DNA from: Caulobacter sp. FWC2
GTDB taxonomy: Bacteria > Pseudomonadota > Alphaproteobacteria > Caulobacterales > Caulobacteraceae
NCBI RefSeq assembly: GCF_002742625.1
Contig: NZ_PEBF01000002.1
Coordinates: forward strand, 1-64,000
Direction: 5' to 3'
Length of the DNA stretch: 64,000 nt
How positions within the stretch are numbered: the stretch's first letter is position 1; each line of letters opens with the position of its first letter. The notes under the pieces are model-generated. The model had not been told where the DNA came from. It was given only the letters and a program-made list of their open reading frames with translations, and searched no databases. Positions 1-8,415 of the stretch are shown one piece after another. The position numbers and the translations under genes are program-made.

Positions 1-659
1 CAAGATCATCGGCCTGGGCAAGACCTACATGAAGCACGTCGCCCGAAATGAACGCCGAGGCGTCGACGTTTCCAGGCATGTTCCTGCGCGCGCCCGATTC
101 CATGGTCGCCCACAACCGGCCTATCTGGCGGCCGGAAGTCTCCGACACCCTCGACTACGAGGGCGAACTGATGGTTGTCATTGGCCGGGGCGGGTGGATG
201 ATCCCGCGCGAAAGCGCGCTCGAGCACGTCGCCGGCTATGCCTGCCACAACGACGGCAGCGTCCGCGCCTACAACTACATCCCTTCGGCGGTCACCGCCG
301 GTAAGAACTTCCTCAACACCGGCGGGCTCGGTCCCGAGATCGTCACCGCTGACGAGTTGCCGCCAGGCTGCAAGGGCTTGCGGCTCACCACCCACGTCAA
401 CGGCGAGCTGCGGCAGAGCGCCGACATCGCCGAAATGCATTGGGACGTCGCGCACCTGGTTCACCTGATGTCGACGATCTTCACGCTCTATCCCGGCGAC
501 TTGATCGCCACCGGAACGCCTTCCGGCTGCGCGGCGGCGGCGGCCAGCCCCCAGTGGTTAACGCCGGGCGACGTGGTGCGCGTGGAGATCGAGGGCGTCG
601 GGACGCTGGTCAATCCGATCGTGGACGCGCCCCGGGCAGGGGCGGGCGACCAAAGCTAG
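1..659 (+). pseudogene. FAH-family hydrolase, 5'-truncated by the window edge and frameshifted
   Basis: Fumarylacetoacetate-hydrolase-fold protein of the kind that hydrolyses acylpyruvates or hydrates 2-hydroxydienoates late in meta-cleavage pathways. The FAH core is visible: DYEGELMVVIGRG, a GYACHNDGSVR segment, then a C-terminal GDLIATGTPSG motif. The conserved N-terminal stretch KIIGLGKTYMKHVA is read in the frame starting at base 2, whereas the rest (EMNAEAS onward) is read in the frame containing the ATG at 48. Removing one C from the CCC at 42-44 joins them into KTYMKHVAEMNAEAS, the expected FAH layout. The gene is therefore either broken by a +1 insertion or hit by a sequencing error. 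An ATG-only call at 48 would be wrong. It ends on a CTAG shared with the convergent SDR. A second FAH gene lies at 17401-18246. Confidence 0.8.
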
Positions 660-1447
660 CGCACCATCATCAGACCGCCATCCACCGCCAGGGTCTGGCC
701 GGTGATGAAGCGCGAGGCGTCGCTGGCCAGGAAGACCAGCACCGGCGCCATGTCCGCGTCCGGGTCGCCGAGCCGACCGCCCAGCGGGATCATCATGGCC
801 ATGCCCCGGTCGTGGGCCTCGAGCTGCTCGGGCGACATGCCCGCGCGGGTCGTGTCGTACATCGGCGTCCACATGCCGGGCGCGACCGCGTTGACCGAGA
901 CGCCGTAGCGTCCCCACTCCTGGGCGATCGTGCGCGTCCAGGCCAGGACCGCGCCCTTCGACGCGGCGTAGTGTGCGCAGCCGCGCAGGCCCATGGCGCC
1001 GGCCGCGGACGCGAAATTGACGATACGGCCGCCGCGCGCCTTGAGGTGGGGGAAGGCGGCTTGGTTGGCGATCATCGTGCCCTTGGCGTTGACACCAACC
1101 ACCAGGTCCCACTCCTCGTCGGTGATCGCCTCCGCGGGCGTGTAGCGCTGGACCCCCGCGACGTGGATCAGGACATCAAGGCCGCCCATCTCTTCGACGG
1201 CCCGATTGATGGCCGCCGTCGCCGAGGTGCGCGAGGACACGTCACACAGATCGAAGGTCAGCCGCCCAGCGTCCCTGACCTCAGGCGCGCCGGCCGCGGC
1301 GACCGAAACATCCAGACCGCAGACTCTCGCGCCGGCCGCGGTCAACGCCCTGGCGGCGCTGGCCCCGATGCCGCGCGCCGCGCCCGTGACGATGATCTTC
1401 TTTCCCGAAAGGGTGGCTGTGTCTGTCATGCCGGTCTCGTCTGTCAT
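656..1447 (-). CDS. SDR-family NAD(P)-dependent oxidoreductase
   Basis: Classical short-chain dehydrogenase of 263 residues. The Rossmann glycine motif GAARGIG is at residues 22-28, the usual NNAG is HVAG, and the catalytic YAASK is intact. The C-terminal ITGQTLAVDGG is typical of the FabG-like subgroup. It probably oxidises a diol or hydroxyl intermediate of the surrounding catabolic cluster; this is inferred only from context. An alternative start lies six codons in (MTDTATLSG), and neither start has a clear ribosome site. The stop codon overlaps that of the convergent FAH gene through the palindrome CTAG. Confidence 0.9.
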   Translation of the reverse strand: MTDETGMTDTATLSGKKIIVTGAARGIGASAARALTAAGARVCGLDVSVAAAGAPEVRDAGRLTFDLCDVSSRTSATAAINRAVEEMGGLDVLIHVAGVQRYTPAEAITDEEWDLVVGVNAKGTMIANQAAFPHLKARGGRIVNFASAAGAMGLRGCAHYAASKGAVLAWTRTIAQEWGRYGVSVNAVAPGMWTPMYDTTRAGMSPEQLEAHDRGMAMMIPLGGRLGDPDADMAPVLVFLASDASRFITGQTLAVDGGLMMVR

Positions 1448-1663
1448 CCGTATGCGGGGAGGTGGGGGCTTTGATGGGCGCTTGATGAGGCTTGGCCGCC
1501 CATGTGGCGAGCGCGCGACTGATCGTCGCGTTTTGGAATGATCTTCTTATCTCAGATTTTTATTCTTGCGACAGATTTCCAATTCTGTTTAGTTTGACTG
1601 TAAATATGGCGCTCGCTGGCGGCCATAAAAATGCGGGCGCTAGACCCCCGAGGGGAGGTTTCG

Positions 1664-4123
1664 ATGCCATTCAGGACCAATCAACCTGTGTCCAAATTTC
1701 TGTGGCGCGGAAGCGCGCTGGGCCTGCTGGCCTGCACGGCGCTGACGGCGCCTGCGTTCGCCCAGAGCGCCGCGCCTCAAGCCTCGCCCCAGTCGGACCA
1801 GCTGGAAGAAGTCGTCGTCACCGCCCGCCGGCAGGAGGAAAATCTCCAGAGCACGCCGGTCGCGGTCACCGCGATCGGGGCCGCCGCGCTGGAGCGCGCC
1901 CAGGTGGCCGACGTCACCGATCTCCAACGCACAACGCCCAGCCTCTCGATCGCCACCGGCGCGCCTTCCGCGTCGGGTTTCGCCTTCGTGGCTATGCGCG
2001 GCCAAGGCAACCTGCAGGCCCTGGTCTCCAACGACCCGGCCGTCGCCATCTATGTCGATGGCGTCTACATTCCGCGGCCCTCCCAAGGGCTCACCGACCT
2101 GCTCGACCTGCAGCGCGTCGAAGTCCTGCGCGGGCCGCAGGGGACGCTGTTTGGCCGCAACACCATCGGCGGCGCGGTCAACATCCTGTCCGCTGACCCG
2201 ACCAGTCAATACAGCGGCCTGGTGAAGATCGAAGCGGGCAACTACGGTCAGTACGGCGCCAGCCTCGTGCTTAATGGCGGCCTGACCGACAAGATCTCCG
2301 GCCGACTGGTCGCCAACACCAAGAGCCGCGACGGGTACGGCCAGGACATTCCGCTGGGCCGCGACATCTGGGCCCAGGACAGCGATTTCGTTCGCGCCAA
2401 GCTCAAATACGAAGACGGTTCGGTTCGCCTGATCCTGTCGGGCGACTATAATAAGATCAAGGACAACGGCCAGTTCACCGCCCTGCATGCCTATGCGCCG
2501 GAGCTGTTTGGGCCCACCGGCTCGTTCGGGCCGTTCGGTCTGGCTTCGACCTTGAACGCCTCCCTGCACAATCGCGGCTTCTACGACAGTTACGCGACGG
2601 GCTTCTTCGTCCCGACGAGCAATCCCAACTTCGCCAGCCTGCCGGCCAATGTCCGGGCCATGTACTCGATGCCGCTGGGCAATCGCCTGGAGGCCTATGG
2701 CTTTGGCCTCAACGGTTCGGTGGACCTGGGCGGCGTGACCCTGAAGTCGATCACTGGCTATCGCTTCAGCGATACCGACGGCGTCGTCGACACTGACGGC
2801 ACGCCCGCCCCGATCCTGACGACCTGGGCCGGCTACAGCTCCAAGCAATGGTCGCAGGAACTCCAGATCAACGGGGGCGTCGGCGAGAAGTTCACCTACA
2901 TCGCGGGCGGCTATTTCTCCGATGAGAAGGGCCAGGAATTCAGCCGGTCGCAGAACTTCGGCTTCCTGCCGTATTCGGCCACCACCCGTCCCTATGCCGG
3001 CCTGGCCGGGCAAAACCTCGCCGACGTGCACAATCGCTCGGTCGGCGTCTTCGGTCAGGGCTACTATCAGCTGACCGAGGCCGTCCGGCTCGCGGGCGGG
3101 CTTCGCTGGACCTGGGACGATCGCGACACCAAGCTGTATAATTATTCCACTTGGGGCGTCGCCACGACGTGCAACCTGCCCAACCCGGATGTCGCGGGCG
3201 TATGCGCCCAGACCCAGAAGACCAGCTTCGACTATCCCGCTTGGACATTCGGCATCGACTGGCAGGTCAATGACGATGTGTTCGCCTATGTGCAGACGCG
3301 GCGGGCGTCCAAGTCTGGCGGCTGGAACACGCGCGCCGGCGGCCTTCCGGCCTTCCGGCCCGAGACCACGCGGGACGTCGAAGCGGGCCTAAAGGCCACA
3401 TGGTTGGAAAACCGCCTGCGCACGAACATCGCCGTCTTCCACTCCTGGCAGTCGGACGTTCAGCGCAACGCCGCGGCGCTGACGCCGGCTGGGGCCAGCA
3501 CCCAATTCATCGTCAACGCCGGCGACGCCCGGGTCTATGGCGTGGAGCTGGAAGGCGCCTACCGTCCTTGGACGGGCATGGAGCTGACCAGCAGCCTCAG
3601 CCTGATGAACGGCAAGTATAAGAGCGGATCGTTCATCGAGCAGCAGTCCGTGCCGGGCGCGTCCTTGACGGGCTGCAAGGCCGCGGGCGCCTCGTCGATC
3701 TGCCCGGTGGACCGGAGCGGCGAGGAATTGCCGCAGCTTCCCAAGGTTCAATTCAACCTGGGCGCCACCCAGACCCTGCCCACCTCGTTCGGGCGCGTGT
3801 CGCTGCACGCCGACTACGCCTATCTGGGCAAGCAGTTCTATAATCCGGTCACGCCGGCCGCCCAGCAATCGGCCACGACCCAGGGCATCTATGCGACGGC
3901 GAACGTCCTGACCCGCACGCCAGGCTATGGTCTGCTGAACGCCCGCTTTACCGTCGAATTCGACGCTCACAACATCGAACTGGCCATCTACGGGAAGAAC
4001 CTGACCAAGAAGGAATACAACGTCCGCCAGTTCGCCGACGTCTATGCCGCGGGTCTTGGCTTTGCGACGGACTTCATCGGCGAGCCGCGAACCTACGGAG
4101 CCTCCCTCACCAAGCGTTTCTAA
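1664..4123 (+). CDS. TonB-dependent outer-membrane receptor
   Basis: Outer-membrane active transporter of about 819 residues, powered by TonB-ExbBD. A signal peptide ends at AFA-QS near residue 33, followed by a TonB-box-like EEVVVTARR at about 48-56, a plug domain with VEVLRGPQGTLFGRNTIGG, and a long beta-barrel ending in an aromatic residue (TKRF). An ATG 33 bases upstream (1631) is in frame, but the ATG at 1664 follows a GGAGG at 1654-1658 and begins the signal peptide, so it is preferred. The AT-rich leader holds an ACAGA-N8-TCTGT inverted repeat near 1570-1587 that could be an operator. Its position at the head of aromatic degradation genes suggests uptake of the aromatic or hydrophobic substrate. 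Confidence 0.93.
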   Translation: MPFRTNQPVSKFLWRGSALGLLACTALTAPAFAQSAAPQASPQSDQLEEVVVTARRQEENLQSTPVAVTAIGAAALERAQVADVTDLQRTTPSLSIATGAPSASGFAFVAMRGQGNLQALVSNDPAVAIYVDGVYIPRPSQGLTDLLDLQRVEVLRGPQGTLFGRNTIGGAVNILSADPTSQYSGLVKIEAGNYGQYGASLVLNGGLTDKISGRLVANTKSRDGYGQDIPLGRDIWAQDSDFVRAKLKYEDGSVRLILSGDYNKIKDNGQFTALHAYAPELFGPTGSFGPFGLASTLNASLHNRGFYDSYATGFFVPTSNPNFASLPANVRAMYSMPLGNRLEAYGFGLNGSVDLGGVTLKSITGYRFSDTDGVVDTDGTPAPILTTWAGYSSKQWSQELQINGGVGEKFTYIAGGYFSDEKGQEFSRSQNFGFLPYSATTRPYAGLAGQNLADVHNRSVGVFGQGYYQLTEAVRLAGGLRWTWDDRDTKLYNYSTWGVATTCNLPNPDVAGVCAQTQKTSFDYPAWTFGIDWQVNDDVFAYVQTRRASKSGGWNTRAGGLPAFRPETTRDVEAGLKATWLENRLRTNIAVFHSWQSDVQRNAAALTPAGASTQFIVNAGDARVYGVELEGAYRPWTGMELTSSLSLMNGKYKSGSFIEQQSVPGASLTGCKAAGASSICPVDRSGEELPQLPKVQFNLGATQTLPTSFGRVSLHADYAYLGKQFYNPVTPAAQQSATTQGIYATANVLTRTPGYGLLNARFTVEFDAHNIELAIYGKNLTKKEYNVRQFADVYAAGLGFATDFIGEPRTYGASLTKRF

Positions 4124-4150
4124 TCCCGCAGTTCCGCTCGGGGCTGACTG

Positions 4151-4183
4151 GCCGTCGACCGCTTAACGGTCGGCGGCTTTTTT
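4151..4183 (+). terminator. Rho-independent terminator of the TonB receptor
   Basis: Ten-base stem, 4151-4160 paired with 4168-4177 with one G-T wobble, a seven-base loop, then six T at 4178-4183. It lies 28 bases after the receptor stop. Confidence 0.85.
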
Positions 4184-4222
4184 CATAAGCAATGTTCGGC
4201 CGAAAAGAGTTTCGCCGACGCC

Positions 4223-4253
4223 AAAAGGGCCCCCATCGCGCGATGGGGGCCCT
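4223..4253 (-). terminator. Rho-independent terminator of the P450 gene
   Basis: A perfect 14-base inverted repeat (4226-4239 with 4240-4253). On the minus strand it is followed by TTTT (4226-4223). It lies just past the P450 stop, so the two convergent genes each have their own terminator. Confidence 0.8.
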
Positions 4254-4295
4254 GCGCTTCGCGCCGCGGCGCAGCGGGAAATGGGGTGCGAGCGC

Positions 4296-5576
4296 CTACG
4301 GGGCGTCCCACACCACATGGACCGCGTCCGGGCCGCGCAAGGAGACGCCTCGCACCTCCGGCCGGGGGTGGGCCGGGTCCAGACGCAGATTGGGCAGCAT
4401 GTCTAGAAGGAGACCGACCGCCTCCTCGATCTCCACCTTGGCCAGCCACATCCCGACGCACATGTGGGCGCCAAAACCAAACCCGAAGGCCGCCATCTGC
4501 TTGCGGTCGATGTCGAACGCGTCGGGATTGTCAAACACGGCCTCGTCGCGGTTGGCCGAGGCGACGCAGGCCGAAATGATCGCGCCCTTGGGGATGGTCA
4601 CGTCCTGCAGCGTGACCTCGGTCTGGCACTCGCGGACCTTGAACGTGGCGACCGCGTCGTGGCGGACGCTCTCGTCCAAGACCTTCCGCATCAAGGTCCG
4701 ATCCGCCCGCAGGCGCTCGAGCACCTCGGGGTGGTCGAAGAGGTGGGTCATCATGATCGCGAAGGTCCTGGAGGTGGTCTCCGACGCGGCGGGCAGCATC
4801 ATCCGCACGAAATTGGTGATCTGATGATCGTTCAGGGTTCGACCCTCGAACTCGGCCCGGATCAGGCGGCTGATCAGGTCCGCGCCCTCGGCGCCGGAAG
4901 CCCGGCGGGCCTGGACGGCGGCCAGGGTCGGGTCATAGAGCTCCTGGAAGGCCTGGAACGCCGCGCGTTTGGCCTCCGGGTCGTTGGCCATGCCGCCCAG
5001 CACTTTCAGCGCCTTGGTGGCGAAGGCTTCGAGCGCAGCGGGATCGTCGTCCTGGAAGCCCAGGACAGCGTAGACCACGTGAATGGGGAACATCACGCCG
5101 ACGCTGCCGATCAGCTCGGCCTTGCCCAGCGGCACGAGCGGCTCAACGAACGAGCGCTTGATTAGGGGGCGGATATAGGTCTCGCGCCATTCTTCCATGA
5201 CCGCGGGCGTGAACGAGGGTTGCAAGATGCCGCGTAGCTGCCGGTGCTCATCGCCGTCCAGCCCCGTGATCATCAGCCCGTCGAGGAACGGACCCAGGCC
5301 CGTCTCCATCAGGATCCCGCTCGTGAAGGTCTTGGTGTCGCGCAACACCTTCATCACGTCGGCGTGCTTGAAGATCGTATAGATCGGCCGGCCCGTTTGG
5401 CCCGCGAAGGAGGCCGCGCCCAGCTCGGCGCAGATGTCGCCCTCCATCACGGGCAGGTTGTTTCGATGGTGGCGATAGATCGCCTCGAGGTTCTTGTCGT
5501 TGCCCGCGAACAGGGCGCCGACCTGGGCGAAGCCGTCGGCAAGATCCTTGTTGGGAGCCATCTGGGCGGTGCTCAT
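4296..5576 (-). CDS. Cytochrome P450
   Basis: Soluble bacterial class I P450 of 426 residues that needs ferredoxin and reductase partners. The haem-binding loop is FGFGFGAHMCVG, with the thiolate ligand at about Cys373. The ExxR of the K-helix is seen in DESVRH, and the I-helix has AASETTSR in place of the usual AGxxTT. No signal peptide or membrane anchor is seen. It follows the epoxide-hydrolase-like gene (5682-6080) on the same strand with a 105-base gap, suggesting one unit that forms and opens an epoxide or otherwise oxidises the imported substrate. The ferredoxin at 9942 could serve either this P450 or the Rieske oxygenase. Confidence 0.93.
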   Translation of the reverse strand: MSTAQMAPNKDLADGFAQVGALFAGNDKNLEAIYRHHRNNLPVMEGDICAELGAASFAGQTGRPIYTIFKHADVMKVLRDTKTFTSGILMETGLGPFLDGLMITGLDGDEHRQLRGILQPSFTPAVMEEWRETYIRPLIKRSFVEPLVPLGKAELIGSVGVMFPIHVVYAVLGFQDDDPAALEAFATKALKVLGGMANDPEAKRAAFQAFQELYDPTLAAVQARRASGAEGADLISRLIRAEFEGRTLNDHQITNFVRMMLPAASETTSRTFAIMMTHLFDHPEVLERLRADRTLMRKVLDESVRHDAVATFKVRECQTEVTLQDVTIPKGAIISACVASANRDEAVFDNPDAFDIDRKQMAAFGFGFGAHMCVGMWLAKVEIEEAVGLLLDMLPNLRLDPAHPRPEVRGVSLRGPDAVHVVWDAP

Positions 5577-5632
5577 CGGTGTTCCTTCCCGGAAGTTCGG
5601 CCCGCTGTGCGGACTCAGATTATTTCAAATGC

Positions 5633-5645
5633 AGAATAGTATTCT
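5633..5645. promoter_or_regulatory. Palindrome between the LEH-like gene and the P450
   Basis: AGAATA-G-TATTCT, a 6+6 inverted repeat in an AT-rich patch 57 bases before the P450 start. It is a candidate operator; the regulator is unknown. Confidence 0.35.
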
Positions 5646-5681
5646 AGAAGAGAAGTCCATGGGAATTTGGCTTTGGGTCCT

Positions 5682-6080
5682 TCAGTGTCCGTGGATCGCG
5701 CTGACGGCGCCCGGGTCGGTGTAGTCTCGCCATCGAACGAGCCGGCCGTCGTCGTCCAACTCGAAAACGCCCGCGATCGAGAAGGCGCCGATCTCGCGCC
5801 CGTCGGCGGCCAGGAGGCGATCAACGCGCTCGGTCAGGACGACATTGCCCGTCGCGGCGATATGCAGTGTTTCCACGATGATTGTCGCATAGCCCATGCT
5901 GGCCTCGAACTGCGCGCCCAGCGCCAGCGCCTCGTCGGCGCCGACCGTGCGCGACAGGCCCATATTGGTCCATTCCGTGTCGGCCCGAAAAAGATCGCGG
6001 ATCGCCTGCTCGAGCCGCTCGGGCCCCTCGGACCAGGCGTCCAGAAAGGTCCGGATAATATCGATCGGCGCACGGCTCAT
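5682..6080 (-). CDS. Limonene-1,2-epoxide hydrolase / SnoaL-like (NTF2-fold) protein
   Basis: Small protein of 132 residues with the NTF2-like fold. The limonene epoxide hydrolase signature is recognisable: an Arg-x-Asp pair in LTERVDRLL and a second Asp in WRDYTD. In known members these form the Asp-Arg-Asp catalytic triad that activates water. The sister SnoaL and ketosteroid-isomerase-like families share the fold, so a polyketide- or steroid-type isomerase role remains possible. It is upstream of and co-oriented with the P450, which supports epoxide chemistry. The start has an AAGGA-like ribosome site. It is divergent from the glutathione peroxidase. Confidence 0.78.
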   Translation of the reverse strand: MSRAPIDIIRTFLDAWSEGPERLEQAIRDLFRADTEWTNMGLSRTVGADEALALGAQFEASMGYATIIVETLHIAATGNVVLTERVDRLLAADGREIGAFSIAGVFELDDDGRLVRWRDYTDPGAVSAIHGH

Positions 6081-6199
6081 CGGGCGCGTTCCTTAAGAAT
6101 TCTGATGGCGGAATTTAATTTCGACGCGCGATGCCGATGGCGCTTTGCTAGGCTGCGCGCTGACGGCGGCAAGCGCCGCAGGCAATCAATGGAGTCCCC

Positions 6200-6748
6200 A
6201 TGACCGACGCGATCACCGCCATCCCTTTGACCCGCATCGGCGGCGAACCGGACACGCTGGCCAACCACGCCGGTAAGGTTCTGCTGATCGTCAATGTCGC
6301 TTCCAAATGCGGATTGACGCCGCAATACGAGGGGCTCGAGGCGCTTTATCGCGCCAAGCAGGCCGAGGGCCTGGAGGTGCTGGCGTTCCCGGCCAACAAC
6401 TTCAACGGCCAGGAACCGGGCGCCGACGACGAAATCGCCAGCTTCTGCAAGACCAGCTACGACGTCACCTTTCCGCTCTACGCCAAGATCAGCGTCAAGG
6501 GCGACGACATCCATCCGCTGTACGCGGGGCTGACGGCCTTGAAGCCGGAGGCGACCGGCGATGGGCCGATGCGCGCGCGGCTGAAAGGCTATGGTATCGC
6601 CACGGGCGGTCCGGGCGAGGTGGTCTGGAATTTCGAAAAATTCCTGGTCGGTCGTGATGGCCAGGTCATCGACCGGTTCGCGCCGGATATCGACGCGGCC
6701 GACCCGCGTCTGGTCACCGCGGTGGACAAGGCGCTGTCGGCGGACTGA
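6200..6748 (+). CDS. Glutathione peroxidase family protein
   Basis: Thioredoxin-fold peroxidase of 182 residues that reduces hydroperoxides. The catalytic cysteine is in NVASKCGLTPQYEGLE (about Cys37), the Gln in NGQEPG (about 71), and the Trp-Asn in VVWNFEKFLV (about 143-144). The usual FPCNQF box is FPANNF, so the common resolving cysteine there is missing; Cys83 is another candidate. It is a Cys-type, not Sec-type, enzyme. It stands alone between divergent and convergent neighbours, and probably protects against peroxides made by the oxygenases nearby (inference). Confidence 0.92.
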   Translation: MTDAITAIPLTRIGGEPDTLANHAGKVLLIVNVASKCGLTPQYEGLEALYRAKQAEGLEVLAFPANNFNGQEPGADDEIASFCKTSYDVTFPLYAKISVKGDDIHPLYAGLTALKPEATGDGPMRARLKGYGIATGGPGEVVWNFEKFLVGRDGQVIDRFAPDIDAADPRLVTAVDKALSAD

Positions 6749-6795
6749 GGTCCGCCGCCCATGGCGAAGGGGGGGAGGGCCCTTCGCCATGGCGC

Positions 6796-7722
6796 CTAGC
6801 GCACCTTCGCGGTGATCTTAGCGTGGGGGCCTGACACCTGGGCGGCCCAGGCCGCCGCGGCGTCGGCGAAGTCATAGTCGACGTAGTCGATGATCAGCTT
6901 CTGAGCCTTCTGCATCGCCAGCAGCCGCCGCCAGATCGCTTCGCGATCGGCGGGCGGGCGTTGTCCGGTGCCGATGCAGGTGAGGGTGCGAAACAGCAGG
7001 TCGCCGATGTTGAGTTCGACCACCCGGCCCGCGCCCGTGCCGATGGTGATCAGCCGCGCGCCCCACTTGGTGGCCTTGACCGCCGACAAGAACGGCTTGC
7101 CGAACACAAGATCGAGCACGATGTCGAAGCCGTCCCCGCCGCTGGCGGCCTTGAGCGCTTCGGTGTCGTTCTCACCGCCCAGGGCGACGCCGGCGTCGGC
7201 CAGGCCGCGTTCGACGAGCCGATCCAGGGCGGCTGGGTTGCGGGCTGCGGCCACGATGCGACCCGCCCCGAGGCTTCGGGCCAACTGCAGGCCGATCTGT
7301 CCCAGGACGCCCGTGGCGCCGAGGATCAGTACGCTCTCCCCGGGCTGGATGTTAGCCGCTTCCAACGGCACCAGAATCCCGGTGCCGGCGATGCCCATGG
7401 TGATGGCGGTGCGATCGTCGATGTCGTCGGGAACATCCCAGACCTCCGCCGCCGGAACCAGGGTCTTTTCCGCCCAGGCCCCCCACGGCGCGATCGAGCG
7501 TTCGCCGAAATAGACCCGCCGTCCATCCTCGGCGCGGCCAACGCCCTCGCCGCGGATGACGCAAGGATATTCAACGCCGAGACGATAGGCGCCCAGGACG
7601 TCCCAGCCTCCGAGCCCGGCGGTGTCGACATCGATAAGGACCGATCCCACCCGCGCCGTCGGTTCGGGAAAATCCTGAAGGACCGGAGCGACTCCGTTGC
7701 CGGAGATGACGGCGGCGCGCAT
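6796..7722 (-). CDS. MDR-family (quinone-reductase-like) zinc-free alcohol dehydrogenase
   Basis: Medium-chain reductase of 308 residues with an N-terminal GroES-like domain and a central Rossmann motif in LILGATGVLGQIGLQLAR (about residues 131-148). The cysteine- and histidine-rich structural zinc loop of classical alcohol dehydrogenases is absent, which points to a quinone oxidoreductase or enoyl-reductase type using NADPH. It lies directly downstream of the Rieske subunit genes on the minus strand and probably belongs to their transcript, reducing an enone or quinone intermediate. Confidence 0.85.
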   Translation of the reverse strand: MRAAVISGNGVAPVLQDFPEPTARVGSVLIDVDTAGLGGWDVLGAYRLGVEYPCVIRGEGVGRAEDGRRVYFGERSIAPWGAWAEKTLVPAAEVWDVPDDIDDRTAITMGIAGTGILVPLEAANIQPGESVLILGATGVLGQIGLQLARSLGAGRIVAAARNPAALDRLVERGLADAGVALGGENDTEALKAASGGDGFDIVLDLVFGKPFLSAVKATKWGARLITIGTGAGRVVELNIGDLLFRTLTCIGTGQRPPADREAIWRRLLAMQKAQKLIIDYVDYDFADAAAAWAAQVSGPHAKITAKVR

Positions 7723-7805
7723 GTGGCAAATCCTGGATTGGTCTTGGAACCAAGATCGGCGACGGTCTGGTGAGCCAGACCGCCGCCGATCAGAGCTGTG
7801 TCAGC

Positions 7806-8384
7806 TCAGAGAAAGATGGCGAGGTTCGGGAAGCCCAGCACCGTCTGGTCGACGATGATTTCCCGCCGCGCCAACTTGAAGCTGGCGCCATGGCGTCGCA
7901 GCAGATCGTGGCGGACGCAGCTGAGGAACAGCAGATTGGTTTCCTCGAAGCGGCTGCGGCTGCAGAGCAGATAGCTCTTCACCTCGAACTCGTCGGGATT
8001 GTCCGTCGATTCGACCAGAATGTTGGTGATCAGACGTCGCGTGCGAGACGGCGGATCCTCGGCCCAGGCGCTGCGGGTGTCGGTGATGCGTCCGACCCGG
8101 CCTCGGATCGAGGCGTAGGTTTCGTCGAAGTGCATCACGGTCCGGACGATGGAGGCCGCGTTCTGGCTCAGGGGCCGGGTTTGGCGCACCGGGCAGGTGT
8201 AACGCAGATCGGTGTCGAGGCGCTCGACCCATTCGGCGAGCCGGATCTCGTCGAGCAGCCAGGCCTCCTCATAGAGAAACTCGGCGATTTGATTATAGGC
8301 GGGCGAGCCCACGGGCACGCGATTGGCTCGGAAAGCGTCCGGCGCGACGGCGGTGTCGGCGGTAGCGGTGACGTCGATGGTCAT
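7806..8384 (-). CDS. Aromatic-ring-hydroxylating dioxygenase, beta (small) subunit
   Basis: Small subunit of 192 residues of a Rieske non-haem iron oxygenase. It has the NTF2-like cone fold, with the family's EAWLLDEIRLAEWVERL region near the N terminus and RREIIVDQTVLGFPNLAIFL at the end. It has no cofactor; it shapes the alpha3beta3 hexamer. It lies 31 bases after the alpha-subunit gene, which fixes the pairing. Confidence 0.92.
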   Translation of the reverse strand: MTIDVTATADTAVAPDAFRANRVPVGSPAYNQIAEFLYEEAWLLDEIRLAEWVERLDTDLRYTCPVRQTRPLSQNAASIVRTVMHFDETYASIRGRVGRITDTRSAWAEDPPSRTRRLITNILVESTDNPDEFEVKSYLLCSRSRFEETNLLFLSCVRHDLLRRHGASFKLARREIIVDQTVLGFPNLAIFL

Positions 8385-8415
8385 GGCGGTCAGGTCCTGA
8401 TGATGGCGGCGATGA

